From assembly GCA_038323835.1 (NCBI GenBank), contig JBBQHI010000004.1, positions 1-64,000 on the forward strand: a DNA stretch of 64,000 nucleotides, read 5' to 3'. Positions 50,212 to 58,763 of the stretch are shown in pieces. This DNA comes from JACVRW01 sp038323835 (GTDB lineage Bacteria; Actinomycetota; Thermoleophilia; Solirubrobacterales; Thermoleophilaceae). Below the pieces are notes generated by a model. It was not told where the DNA came from and made no database searches. It saw nothing but the letters and a program-made list of their open reading frames with translations. Both the position numbers and the translations under genes were made by a program. Position 1 is the first letter of the stretch, and every line of letters starts with the position of its first letter.

Positions 50212-50898
50212 CCGGACCATGCCATTTAGGTGAACTTCGCCGGCGTTCAGGGCCACCCGTCCGTCGCCGGTATCCACAAGCAGCGAGCCGCCGGCGTCGA
50301 TTCCCGCTGCCGTGCCCTCGCCGCCCTCCCAGCGCACCTCGCGACCCAGCAGCGCGTCGCGGCGGCGCCATTCCGCCAGGATCTCCTCCATCGGGCTCCG
50401 CAGCCGCACGTCGAGGCGGGCCAGCAGCGATGCCAGCACGTCCTCGGCCGTGGCCGCGTCCGGGGACGTGCTGGCGAGTGAGGTGGCGGTGTCCCGGAGC
50501 TCGGCCGGGAAGTCATCCGCGCGCGTGGTCACGTTGAGCCCGATGCCCAGCACCGCCCACCCGTCCTGTGGGCGTCCCTCCACCAGGATGCCCGCCAGCT
50601 TGCGCCCGTCCACCTGCACGTCGTTCGGCCACTTGATCAGGCATTCGGGTGCCACGGCCTCGCACACCGCCACCGCGGCGGCCAGCGGCAGGCCCTCGGC
50701 CGGCGGGCGCAGCACGACGGACATCAGCAACGCCGCTCCGGGAGCCGCCGTCCATGTACGCCCCTGCCGGCCCCGTCCCGCCGTCTGCTCTGCGGCCGTG
50801 ACCAGCGCGCCGTGGGGTGCTCCCGCCGCGGCCAGCGCTCGGGCGCGCTCGTTGGTGGAGTCGGCCAGGCGGTGGTGGACGCGCGGCGTTCCGATCAT
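50194..50898 (-). CDS. birA: Biotin-[acetyl-CoA-carboxylase] ligase BirA
   Basis: 234 aa, catalytic domain without an N-terminal DNA-binding domain. STNERARALAAAG, VTAAEQTAGRGRQGRTWTAAPGAALLMSVVLRP (G-R-G-R-x-G-R biotinyl-AMP loop), LIKWPNDVQVDGRKLAGILVEG and GIGLNV. The C-terminal SH3-like domain ends LNAGEVHL, and the last residues (NGMVRCSPDR) plus the stop codon are supplied by the hairpin repeat. It attaches biotin to carboxyl carrier proteins. It overlaps the SAM-hydrolase gene by 4 bp. Confidence 0.94.
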   Translation of the reverse strand: MIGTPRVHHRLADSTNERARALAAAGAPHGALVTAAEQTAGRGRQGRTWTAAPGAALLMSVVLRPPAEGLPLAAAVAVCEAVAPECLIKWPNDVQVDGRKLAGILVEGRPQDGWAVLGIGLNVTTRADDFPAELRDTATSLASTSPDAATAEDVLASLLARLDVRLRSPMEEILAEWRRRDALLGREVRWEGGEGTAAGIDAGGSLLVDTGDGRVALNAGEVHLNGMVRCSPDR

Positions 50899-51695
50899 CC
50901 CGGGCGCAGCCTGACCTCCGCGTCGGGCTCGATCTCCAGCATCGCGGCGGCATCGCCCCGGTTCACGGCGATGGCCAGCGTCCGCGACGCGTCCTCGTAG
51001 ACCAGGAGCTCGCCCACGGGCACGTCGGCGAAGGTGTGCGCGTAGGTGGCGCGCCGGCGGCGGTCCGCCACCTCCACCTCCACCAGCCCGCCGAGCGTCA
51101 GGCCGCTCTCGGTGAGCCGCCGGTGGTCGACGTTCAGACCCACGTTGCCGAACTGATCCGTCACGAGGGCGTGGGCCATCAGCGTGCCGTTCTCCTCACG
51201 CGGCTCGGGCAGCTCCAGCCGGGTCAGGGTGTCGGGCTCCACCGGGTCGCCGGCATCGGCAAGCTCGGCGCCGAGGGCCAGGTGGGCGGCCACCGGGGCG
51301 AACAGGTCGCGCCCGTGGAAGGTGGCGGAGACCGGCTCCAGGCGGTGGGGAGAGCGCGTCACGTCCACGGCCAGGCGGACCCCGCCGCTTCGCTCCCACG
51401 CCAGGCTGAGCAGCCCGTTGTCCGGGCCCACCAGGACGCGGCCGTCGGCGGCCTCCACGGCCACGGCGCGGCGCTCCGTGCCCACCTGAGGGTCCACCAC
51501 GGCCACGTGCACGCCGATGGGCATGTAGGGCAGCGTGTTGCGGAGGACGATGGCACCGTGGCGCACGTCGTAGCGCGTGATCCCGTGGGTCACGTCCACG
51601 ATCTGGACCTCGGGGTGGATCGTCCTGATCACGCCGTGGCACACCCCCACGAACTCGTCGTCGCGGCCGTAGTCGGTGAGGAGGCTCACGATCAT
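50895..51695 (-). CDS. SAM hydroxide adenosyltransferase (DUF62)
   Basis: 266 aa. The N-terminus MIVSLLTDYGRDDEFVGVCHGVIRTIHPEVQIVDVTHGITRYDVRHGAIVLRNTLPYMPIGVHVAVVDPQVGTERRAVAVEAADGRVLVGPDNGLLSLA is diagnostic of DUF62 enzymes, relatives of fluorinase that hydrolyse SAM to adenosine and methionine. The catalytic D-x-x-x-R/x-H arrangement is present (TFHGRDLFAPVAAHLA). It overlaps cobA-hemD and birA by 4 bp each. Placement after a SAM-dependent methyltransferase gene could link it to SAM homeostasis, but this is inference. Confidence 0.92.
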   Translation of the reverse strand: MIVSLLTDYGRDDEFVGVCHGVIRTIHPEVQIVDVTHGITRYDVRHGAIVLRNTLPYMPIGVHVAVVDPQVGTERRAVAVEAADGRVLVGPDNGLLSLAWERSGGVRLAVDVTRSPHRLEPVSATFHGRDLFAPVAAHLALGAELADAGDPVEPDTLTRLELPEPREENGTLMAHALVTDQFGNVGLNVDHRRLTESGLTLGGLVEVEVADRRRRATYAHTFADVPVGELLVYEDASRTLAIAVNRGDAAAMLEIEPDAEVRLRPG

Positions 51696-53194
51696 CGCCC
51701 GGCCTCCGCGTCCGCGAGCAGCGCTTCCACCAGGCCGTCGACGTCGTGTTGCTCGGCCTCAACGTCCACGGGCACGCCGAGCTCGGTGGCGGTGTCGCTC
51801 GTCACGGGGCCGATGGACACGACCCGCGCGCCGCCGGCCACCCGGCCCCCGGAGTCGAGGAAGAGGCGGACTGTGGAGCCGGACGTAAAGGTCACGTAGG
51901 TGGCCCGCTCGAGCGCGCTCAGCGCATCCTCGGCCAGGGGCTCGGCCACCGTCTCGTACACGGCCACGTCGTCCACGCGCGCGCCGCGGGCGAGCAGGGC
52001 GTCGGGGAGGACGTCGCGGGCCTCGGCCGCCCGGGCCACGAGCACGGCTCGTCCCTGTACGGGCACGTCCGCCAGCGACTCCACCAGCGCCTCGGCGATC
52101 GAGCGCGGCGGCACCACGTCGGCGGCGATGCCGCGCCGGGCCAGCTCGGCCGCCGTGCCCGGGCCGATCGCGGCCACCGTGGCGGCTGCGAAGGCGCGGG
52201 CGTCGTGCCCCGCGCCCTTCAGCGCGTCGAAGAGCAGCCGCACCCCGTTGGGGCTGGTGAAGCACACGAGCGCGTACTCGCGGATCCGCGACAGGGCTTC
52301 GAGCAGCTCACCCTCCACCGGCCGCGGCTCGATGCGGATGGCCGGGGTCTCCACAACCTCGGCGCCCAGGCTCCGCAGCCGGGAGGCCAGTCCGCTCGCC
52401 TGCGCGCGAGCGCGGGTCACAGCCACCACCTGGCCGTGGAGCGGCCGGCGCTCCAGCCAGGCCAGCGTGTCGCGTAGCCCGGCCGAGCGCCCCACCACCA
52501 CGATGGCCGGGGCGCGAACTCCGGCGCCGCTCACGGTCGCAGCGATCTCGGAGAGGCGCGCGGTCACGGTGCGCTGTCCCGGCAGCGTCCCCCGTTCCAC
52601 CACCGCCGCGGGCTCATCCGCGGGGCGGCCCGCGGCCAGCAGCCGCTCGGCGATGCCGGGCAGATTTCCCACACCCATGTAGAACACGAGCGTGCCCGGG
52701 AAGCGGGCCAGCGCGTCCCAGTCGATGCTCGAGTCCTCCTTCTCCGGGTCCTCGTGCCCGGTCACGAAGGCGACCGCCGACGCGGTGTCACGGTGGGTCA
52801 CCGGGATGCCGGCATAGGCCGGCGCCGCCACCCCGGCGGTCACGCCGGGCACGATCTCGAAGGGCACGCCCGCGGCGGCCAGCTCCTCGGCCTCCTCGCC
52901 GCCACGCCCGAACACGAACGGGTCGCCGCCCTTGAGGCGCACCACGGTCTGCCCGTCCCGCCCCAGCTCCACGAGCAGGGCGTTGATGTCCTCCTGCGGC
53001 ATGGCCGGGTCGCCCGGCCGCTTGCCCACGTAGCGCAGGTCGGCGCCGGGGCGCGCCCCCTCCAGCGCGTCCGCCGGGATCAGGCGGTCGTAGAGGATTG
53101 CGTCCGCCTCGCCGATCAGCTCGAGCGCGCGACGGGTCATGAGCCCGGGATCCCCGGGCCCGGCGCCCACCAGATAGACGGTTCCTGTGGCCAC
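51692..53194 (-). CDS. Uroporphyrinogen-III C-methyltransferase / uroporphyrinogen-III synthase fusion (CobA-HemD)
   Basis: 500 aa from GTG 53194. The N-terminal half (~1-245) is the SAM-dependent methyltransferase: VYLVGAGPGDPGLMTRRALELI, GADLRYVGKRPGDPAMPQEDINALL, VVRLKGGDPFVFGRGGEEAEEL, ERGTLPGQRTVTARLSEI. The C-terminal half (~250-495) is HemD: VVAVTRARAQASGLASRLRSLGAEVVETPAIRIEPR, CFTSPNGVRLLFDAL, YVTFTSGSTVRLFL. The fusion makes uroporphyrinogen III and then precorrin-2 for siroheme/B12. Upstream in-frame sequence to 53398 crosses the hairpin repeat and was rejected. Confidence 0.94.
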   Translation of the reverse strand: MATGTVYLVGAGPGDPGLMTRRALELIGEADAILYDRLIPADALEGARPGADLRYVGKRPGDPAMPQEDINALLVELGRDGQTVVRLKGGDPFVFGRGGEEAEELAAAGVPFEIVPGVTAGVAAPAYAGIPVTHRDTASAVAFVTGHEDPEKEDSSIDWDALARFPGTLVFYMGVGNLPGIAERLLAAGRPADEPAAVVERGTLPGQRTVTARLSEIAATVSGAGVRAPAIVVVGRSAGLRDTLAWLERRPLHGQVVAVTRARAQASGLASRLRSLGAEVVETPAIRIEPRPVEGELLEALSRIREYALVCFTSPNGVRLLFDALKGAGHDARAFAAATVAAIGPGTAAELARRGIAADVVPPRSIAEALVESLADVPVQGRAVLVARAAEARDVLPDALLARGARVDDVAVYETVAEPLAEDALSALERATYVTFTSGSTVRLFLDSGGRVAGGARVVSIGPVTSDTATELGVPVDVEAEQHDVDGLVEALLADAEAGR

Positions 53195-53225
53195 TCGGTG
53201 AACGCTAAGGCATGGTCCGGTGCTC

Positions 53226-53244
53226 GCCCGATCAACGATCGGGC
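53226..53244. repeat. Hairpin repeat copy 5
   Basis: GCCCGATC, loop aac, GATCGGGC, with left flank ccggtgctc (the complement of gagcaccgg). It lies in the 37-bp gap between hemC and cobA-hemD and contains the hemC stop codon at 53232-53234. Confidence 0.7.
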
Positions 53245-54176
53245 TGAGCTCCTCGCCGCCGATCAGGCTCCGCTCCTCCCTCCGCCACGGCCCGCTCGGC
53301 CGCGGCCAGGAGCTCGGCGGCCCCCGCAGACAGCAGCCGCTCCGCCACCGCCCGGCCGAGCGCGACGGGCTCGCCCCCCGGCCCCGCCAGCTCGTCACGG
53401 ATCCAGTGACTGCCGTCGGGCATGCCCACGTAGGCCGACAGCGCGAGCTGCTCGCCGTCCACGCGGGCGATGGCCCCCATGGGCGTGGAGCAGCCGGCGT
53501 CGAGGCCCACCACCACCGCGCGTTCCGCCAGCAGCGCGGTGAGGGCCTCCCGATCGGTCACCGCGGCGGCGGCCTCGGCCATGGGCTCGTCGCCCGCCCG
53601 GGCCTCAAGAGCGAGGCATCCCTGGCCCGCCGCCGGGAGAAGCTCCTCCGTGGCCATCGGCGCGCCCTCCTCGGCGCGGCCGAGCCGCGCCAGCCCCGCG
53701 GCGGCGAGCACCACGGCGTCGTAGTCCCCGGAGGCCAGCCGGCGAAGGCGTGTGTCCACGTTCCCGCGCAGGTCGCGCACGTCCAGGCCAGGGCGCAGGG
53801 CCAGCAGCTGAGAGCGGCGCCGCAGGCTTCCCGTGCCCACCACCGCGCCGTCGGGCAGGTCGGCGAGCGATGCCGCGCCGCAGAGCGCGTCACGCGGATC
53901 GGCCCGCCTGGGCACGCCCACAATCGCGAGACCCTCGGGGAGCACCCCGGGCACGTCCTTCGCCGAGTGCACCGCCAGGTCCACCTCGCCCGCGAGCAGC
54001 GCGTCCTCGATCTCCTTCACGAACCGCGCCTTGTCCTCCGGCGGCGGCGCGTCTCCCCTGGCGCGATCGCCGCTGGTGGTGATCGGGAGCAGCTCCACCT
54101 CGCCGGGCAGGCTGTCCGCCACAAGGCGGGCCTGGGCCAGCGCCAGGGCGCTGCCGCGGGTGCCGAGACGGATCAC
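53232..54176 (-). CDS. hemC: Hydroxymethylbilane synthase / porphobilinogen deaminase (HemC)
   Basis: 314 aa. RLGTRGSALALAQARLVADSL, EIEDALLAGEVDLAVHSAKDVPGVLPEGLAIVGVPRRADPRDAL, VGTGSLRRRSQLLALRPGLDVRDLRGNVDTRLRRL, and the dipyrromethane-cofactor Cys in VVGLDAGCSTPMGAIARVDG. It polymerises four porphobilinogens. Its C-terminal tail (GAQPDR) and stop codon fall in hairpin repeat copy 5, whereas the family normally ends a few residues after the last helix. It overlaps hemA by 4 bp. Confidence 0.95.
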   Translation of the reverse strand: MIRLGTRGSALALAQARLVADSLPGEVELLPITTSGDRARGDAPPPEDKARFVKEIEDALLAGEVDLAVHSAKDVPGVLPEGLAIVGVPRRADPRDALCGAASLADLPDGAVVGTGSLRRRSQLLALRPGLDVRDLRGNVDTRLRRLASGDYDAVVLAAAGLARLGRAEEGAPMATEELLPAAGQGCLALEARAGDEPMAEAAAAVTDREALTALLAERAVVVGLDAGCSTPMGAIARVDGEQLALSAYVGMPDGSHWIRDELAGPGGEPVALGRAVAERLLSAGAAELLAAAERAVAEGGAEPDRRRGAQPDR

Positions 54177-55522
54177 CCGCCGGAGCGGGAGCGCCGTCGT
54201 GGCGCGAGGGGGGTCACCTCGGCGCCCTCGGTCCCGGAATCCGCGGCGAGGGCCGGGTCCAGGGAGAAGAGCTCGCGCAGGGCGTTCACGTAGCGGTAGG
54301 AATCCTCCTCGCCCGCGCTGCCCTTGAGGCGCACCGTGGGCTCGTGGAGCAGCCGGCTCACGAGCGCGTGCGCCATCACCTCGAGCCGCTCACGGTCGGC
54401 GTCGGACAGGCTCTCCCAGCGCGAGGCGTTCTCGCGCAGGACCTGCGCCACCACGTCGTCACCGCGCCGGCGCAGGGCGGCGATCGTGGGCACCACCTCG
54501 AGCGACTCCAGCCAGCGCTCGAAGCGATCCACCTCGTCGGTCACGAGGACCCGCGCCTCGGCCGCCTCCAGCTCGCGCTCGCCCAGGTTGCGGGCCACCG
54601 CCTCCTGGAGGTCGTCCATGTCGTAGAGCGCGATGCCCGGGCAGTCGCGCGCCGCGGGCTCGATGTCGCGCGGCACGGCCAGGTCCAGAAGCACCAGCGG
54701 GCGGTTCACCCGGGCGGTGGCCACCAGAGCCAGCTCATCCCGGCCCACGATCTGGTGCGGGGCGCCGGTGGAGCTCACCACGATGTCCGCGGCCTCGAGC
54801 TCGGCCGGCAGGTCGTCGAAGGTCACGGCCTGGCCCTCGAAGCGCTGGGCCAGCCCGAGCGCACGGTCGTAGCGGCGATTGGCCACAAAGACGGTGCGCA
54901 CGCCCCGATCCCGGAGGGCGCGGGCGGTGAGCTCGGCGTTCTCGCCCGCGCCGATCACCAGCACGCGCCGCGACGCGAGGTCACCCAGGAACTCGGCGGC
55001 GAGCTGAACGGCCACGGAGCTGACCGACACGTTGGCGCGCGAGATCCCCGTCTCGCTGCGGGCCCGCTTGCCGGCGGCCAGGGCGTCCCGGAACAGGCGA
55101 TTGGACACCGGTCCGGTCACGCCCTCGGACAGGGCGAGCTCGTAGGCGCGCTTCACCTGCCCCTGGATCTCGGCCTCCCCGACGATCATCGAGTCGAGTC
55201 CGGCGGTCACGGAGAAGAGGTGCTCCACCGCCTCGCGACCGCGGAGGGAGTAGATCGCCCCCATGAGCTCCGTGGGGCGGATCCCGGCCTGGTGCGAGAG
55301 CACGCCCAGGGCGGCGCTCTCCGCGGCCACCGAGTCGGCGGTGACGAGGTAGAGCTCCGTGCGGTTGCAGGTGGACACCGCCACGGCCTCGTGGATGGCC
55401 TCGTGCGCGGTCAGCTCGGCCAGCACCCGCGCGGCGCGGCCGTCCGGCAGCGCGAGCCGCTCGCGCACCGGCAGCGGGGCGGTCTTGTGGGAGATGCCCA
55501 GCGCGAGCAGCTCGCCAATCAC
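54173..55522 (-). CDS. hemA: Glutamyl-tRNA reductase (HemA)
   Basis: 449 aa. LGISHKTAPLPVRERLAL, the catalytic Cys in AVSTCNRTELYLV, SVTAGLDSMIVGEAEIQGQVKRAYELA, the NADPH site VLVIGAGENAELTARALRDRGV, and DIVVSSTGAPHQIVGRDEL. The C-terminal dimerisation domain ends in a short Arg/Ser tail. It reduces glutamyl-tRNA to glutamate-1-semialdehyde, the first committed step of tetrapyrrole synthesis. It overlaps the CcmD-like gene by 4 bp, so cytochrome maturation and heme synthesis are one transcription run. Confidence 0.96.
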   Translation of the reverse strand: MIGELLALGISHKTAPLPVRERLALPDGRAARVLAELTAHEAIHEAVAVSTCNRTELYLVTADSVAAESAALGVLSHQAGIRPTELMGAIYSLRGREAVEHLFSVTAGLDSMIVGEAEIQGQVKRAYELALSEGVTGPVSNRLFRDALAAGKRARSETGISRANVSVSSVAVQLAAEFLGDLASRRVLVIGAGENAELTARALRDRGVRTVFVANRRYDRALGLAQRFEGQAVTFDDLPAELEAADIVVSSTGAPHQIVGRDELALVATARVNRPLVLLDLAVPRDIEPAARDCPGIALYDMDDLQEAVARNLGERELEAAEARVLVTDEVDRFERWLESLEVVPTIAALRRRGDDVVAQVLRENASRWESLSDADRERLEVMAHALVSRLLHEPTVRLKGSAGEEDSYRYVNALRELFSLDPALAADSGTEGAEVTPLAPRRRSRSGG

Positions 55523-55677
55523 TCGTCCTCCAGCATCTCGTTCAGCTCGGTGAGCTCGCGGTCGATGCGGGCGATCTTCGCTCCCATGATCGCCACGTAC
55601 ACGAGGATCAGGGTGAACACCACGACGTAGGCGCCGGCCACATACTTGCCCGCCTCGTCCAGGGGCAGCGCGGGCAT
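55519..55677 (-). CDS. CcmD-like small membrane protein
   Basis: 52 aa. One helix YVAGAYVVVFTLILVYVAIMGAKIARIDRELTELNEML: a transmembrane segment then a cytoplasmic amphipathic helix, the CcmD layout. It lies exactly where ccmD is found, just after ccmC with TGATG-type overlap. CcmD stabilises heme release from CcmC to CcmE in other bacteria. Confidence 0.8.
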   Translation of the reverse strand: MPALPLDEAGKYVAGAYVVVFTLILVYVAIMGAKIARIDRELTELNEMLEDE

Positions 55678-56378
55678 CAGGCCACCGCCGCGGGTTGGCG
55701 CTCCGCCAGCCGCCGCTTGAGCCGCTTTAGCTGCGCGGCGGCGTGCTTCGACGTGAGCTCGAACTTCCAGAGCGTCACGAACAGCAGCGTCATCGCCAGC
55801 AGCGACACGAGGAAGGTGAGTCGCATCTCGCCCGGGAGGCTGCCCCCGGTCTGGGACAGCACCCGCGGGTGCGTGAACGATTCCGCCAGGCGGACGGCCA
55901 CGAAGTTCAGCGGCACGAAGGCACCGGCGGTGATGGCGAAGACGGAGGAGTAGCGGGCCTGGCGGTCCCGGTCCTCGATCGAGAAGCGCAGCGGGTAGTA
56001 CACGCAGTAGAGGAGGAACACCACGAGGTAGGACACGAGCACCGGCTCGTCCCAGACCCACCAGTGTCCCCAAGAGGCGCGGGCCCAGATGGACCCGGTC
56101 ACCAGCACGCCCACGCCCAGGATGATCGACAGGTGGATGGCCACGTAGGAGCGCAGGTCCCAGGACGGGTCGCCGCTCCTCAGGTGGCGGAGGGCCATGA
56201 TCCCGCCGGCCACGAACCCGCAGAGGGACACGATGGCCATGGGCACGTGCACGTAGAAGATCTTCTGCACGAAGCCCTGGTCACCGTCCAGCGGCGCGTA
56301 GAAGAACACGAGCGCGAGCGAGGCGCAGATGGCGACGACGGTGGCCCCGGCGAGCGGCTTGAGGCCCTTCGAGTACAT
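55677..56378 (-). CDS. ccmC: Heme exporter subunit CcmC
   Basis: 233 aa, six helices. The tryptophan-rich heme-binding loop WARASWGHWWVWDEPVLVSYLVVFLLY carries the W-G-x-x-W-x-W-D signature. His is present in KIFYVHVPMAIVSLCGFVAGGI and in RLAESFTHPRVL. It handles heme outside the membrane for covalent attachment to cytochromes c. It is the middle gene of the ccmABCD run. Confidence 0.94.
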   Translation of the reverse strand: MYSKGLKPLAGATVVAICASLALVFFYAPLDGDQGFVQKIFYVHVPMAIVSLCGFVAGGIMALRHLRSGDPSWDLRSYVAIHLSIILGVGVLVTGSIWARASWGHWWVWDEPVLVSYLVVFLLYCVYYPLRFSIEDRDRQARYSSVFAITAGAFVPLNFVAVRLAESFTHPRVLSQTGGSLPGEMRLTFLVSLLAMTLLFVTLWKFELTSKHAAAQLKRLKRRLAERQPAAVA

Positions 56379-57052
56379 CAGTCCTCGAGCAGGTAGTCGA
56401 AAACCGCCACGGAGAGAAGCACGAACACAACATCGTAGAGCGTGAGGAGCCCCAGCCAGCGCCCCAGGTCCTCCGGTCCCTGATCCTGGCGCAGCAGCGG
56501 CTCGGTGGCCTGGGCGCAGGAGATGAGCAGGGGCACCAGCAGGGGCAACAGGAGCAGCGGCGCCGTGAGCTCGCGGGCGCGGGTCTCCGCGGCCAGCGCA
56601 CCCACCAGCGCACCCACGGCGGCCACCCCGATATCGCCGAGCAGCAGGATCACCGGCAGCTCCGGCAGCGTCCCGCCGAGGCCCGGCCCGAGAAGCAGGA
56701 GGCCGAAAGCCGGCACGGCCACGATCTCCACGGCCACGAGGAATCCCAGTAGCAGCCCGGCCTTGGCCAGGAAGAGGCCGGTGCGGTCCACCGGCGCCAG
56801 CAGCAGGCCGTCGATGCCGCCCTGCTCGCGCTCCGCCGCGTAGAGCCGCGTGACCCCGATAACCGAGGCCAGCAGGATCGTGACCCAGAGCACGCCCGAC
56901 GCGAGCGCGCCGTCGAGCGAGTCGCGGTCGAGCCCGAAGTGGAAGAGGACGTAGACGGTGAGCGTGAACAGCGTCATCGCCGGCACGGTCTCCTTCGTCC
57001 GCAGCTCGATGCGGAGGTCCTTGCGCAGGATCGTGGCGGCGGTGCGGATCAC
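56378..57052 (-). CDS. ccmB: Heme exporter subunit CcmB
   Basis: 224 aa, six helices. The N-terminus ATILRKDLRIELRTKETVPAMTLFTLTVYVLFHFGLD and GVLWVTILLASVIGVTRLYAAEREQGGIDGLLLAPVDRTGLFLAKAG match CcmB permeases (R-x-E-x-x-x-G-x-x-x-x-L-L-x-x-P). It overlaps ccmA by 4 bp and ccmC by 1 bp. Confidence 0.93.
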   Translation of the reverse strand: MIRTAATILRKDLRIELRTKETVPAMTLFTLTVYVLFHFGLDRDSLDGALASGVLWVTILLASVIGVTRLYAAEREQGGIDGLLLAPVDRTGLFLAKAGLLLGFLVAVEIVAVPAFGLLLLGPGLGGTLPELPVILLLGDIGVAAVGALVGALAAETRARELTAPLLLLPLLVPLLISCAQATEPLLRQDQGPEDLGRWLGLLTLYDVVFVLLSVAVFDYLLED

Positions 57053-57729
57053 GAATAGAGGGCGCGGGCGTCCGCCCGGTCCACCTGGGCCGCGGGCGCG
57101 GCGAACACCTGGCGGCCCGCCTTCAGCCCGAGCACCTGGTCGGCCTCGTCCAGCCCGGCGTCCACGTCGTGGGTCACAAGCACGCGGGCGCTGCCGGAAG
57201 ACCTGCCGATCAGCGGCTCGAGCAGCTCGGCGCCGGCCGGGTCGAGGTTCGCGCGCGGCTCGTCCAGCAGCAGCAGGGCGGGACGGTGGAGCAGCGCCCG
57301 AGCGGCGGCCAGGCGTTGCACCATTCCGCGGGAGAGATCGAGCAGCGGCTCGTCGGCGCGGCGGTCCATGCCCACGGCGTCGAGCAGCTCCGCCACCCTC
57401 TCCTCGGCCAGCCCGTGGAGGCGGGCGTGGTAGCGCAGGTTCTGGCGGCCCGTGAGCTCGCGGTAGAGCAATGGGTCATGGGCCAGGTAGCCCACCCGGG
57501 AGGGCAGCTTCCAGCGCTCGCGCGGGAGCTCGGCTCCGAGCACGCGGGCCACGCCCGAGTGGGGCCTGAGCAGACCGGACAGCACCCGCAGCAGCGTGGT
57601 CTTGCCCGCGCCGTTGGCGCCCAGGACGGCCACCGTGTCTCCCTGCTCCAGGCGCAGGGAGACCCCGGCGAGGGCGGTGCGCTCTCCGTAGTGGCGCTCC
57701 AGTCGCTCCAGCTCGATCGCGGCGGTCAC
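57049..57729 (-). CDS. ccmA: Heme exporter ATP-binding subunit CcmA
   Basis: 226 aa from GTG 57729. Walker A GANGAGKTTLLRVLSGLLRP, Q-loop replaced by VGYLAHDPLLYRELTGRQNL, signature LSRGMVQRLAAARALLHRP (atypical for LSGGQ but as in many CcmA), and Walker B ALLLLDEPRANLDPAG with switch His in VLVTHD. It powers CcmB/CcmC. It starts at a GTG overlapping the dipeptidase stop, so the longer in-frame start at 57780 was rejected. Confidence 0.93.
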   Translation of the reverse strand: MTAAIELERLERHYGERTALAGVSLRLEQGDTVAVLGANGAGKTTLLRVLSGLLRPHSGVARVLGAELPRERWKLPSRVGYLAHDPLLYRELTGRQNLRYHARLHGLAEERVAELLDAVGMDRRADEPLLDLSRGMVQRLAAARALLHRPALLLLDEPRANLDPAGAELLEPLIGRSSGSARVLVTHDVDAGLDEADQVLGLKAGRQVFAAPAAQVDRADARALYS

Positions 57730-58763
57730 CCGCGCCCGCCCGCCCACCACGCATCGAGCACGCGGCGCCAGTTGTGCCACGCGATGGCGTGCACCTCGGA
57801 CTCGCCGAAGCCGGCGGCGGACAGCGCGTCGAGCACCTGCGGGAGGCCCGCGCAGTCGCGCACCCCCGCGGGGATCAGGGCGCCGTCGAAGTCGGAGCCC
57901 AGCGCCACGTGCTCCACGCCGATGCGGTCGGCCACGTGGCGGGCGTGGGCCGCGATCAGCTCGATCGGGGTGTCCCCGTCGTCGGCGAAGTCCTCGCGCA
58001 GGAACGCGGTGGCGAACACCACGCCCACCAGGCCGCCGGAGCGGCCGATCGCGTCGAGCTGGGCGTCCGTGAGGTTGCGCGAGGTGGGGCAGAGCGCGTG
58101 GGCCCCCGAGTGGCTGGCCACCATCGGGCCGGCGCCGATCCGGGCCACGTCCCAGAACCCGGCCTCGTTCAGATGGCTCAGGTCCACCATCACCCCGAGC
58201 TCTCCGCAGCGGGTCACGAGCCGCCGACCGGCCTCGGTGAGCCCGGGTCCGGTGTCAGGGGATGAGGGGGAGACGAACGGCACCCCGTGGGCGAAGGCGT
58301 TCGGCCGGCTCCACACGGGGCCGAGCGACCGCAGGCCGGCGCCGTACCAGAGGTCGAGCGCCTCCAGACCGGGGTCGAGGGCCTCCACGCCCTCGAGGTG
58401 GAGCACCGCCGCGGGCGGGCCCTCACCGTCGCGGGCGGCGTCGAGGTCCGCGGCGTCGCGTGCGATGCGAACATGCCCCCCGCGCTCCAGCTCGAGCAGA
58501 CGCCCCGCGGCGGCGGCGGCGTGAGCGGCGGCATCGGGATGCGGGACCTCGCCCGCGAGCTCCATCTCGATCACCCCGTCGGAGCGGGGCACGAGCCGCA
58601 TGTCGTGGCCCGGCGAGGGGGTGAACACGGCGAAGATCCCGCCGCGCATCCCACCCTCGGCCATGCGCGGCAGGTCCACATGACCGCCGGAGCGTCCCAT
58701 GGCCAGGTTGTCGTGATCCGCGCGCGTGAGGGCGTCGTTGTGGCCGTCGAAGACCGGGATCAT
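57726..58763 (-). CDS. Membrane dipeptidase-type (M19) zinc peptidase
   Basis: 345 aa. The N-terminal VFDGHNDALTRADH has the first zinc ligands (H-x-D type). A Glu in LHLEGVEAL bridges the metals, followed by VMVDLSHLNEAGFWDVARI, PMVASHSGAHALCPTSRNLTD, and VALGSDFDGALIPAGVRDCAGLPQVLDAL. These match renal dipeptidase family enzymes. No signal peptide is present, so it is cytoplasmic here. It overlaps mogA/moaB and ccmA by 4 bp on either side. Confidence 0.93.
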   Translation of the reverse strand: MIPVFDGHNDALTRADHDNLAMGRSGGHVDLPRMAEGGMRGGIFAVFTPSPGHDMRLVPRSDGVIEMELAGEVPHPDAAAHAAAAAGRLLELERGGHVRIARDAADLDAARDGEGPPAAVLHLEGVEALDPGLEALDLWYGAGLRSLGPVWSRPNAFAHGVPFVSPSSPDTGPGLTEAGRRLVTRCGELGVMVDLSHLNEAGFWDVARIGAGPMVASHSGAHALCPTSRNLTDAQLDAIGRSGGLVGVVFATAFLREDFADDGDTPIELIAAHARHVADRIGVEHVALGSDFDGALIPAGVRDCAGLPQVLDALSAAGFGESEVHAIAWHNWRRVLDAWWAGGRG

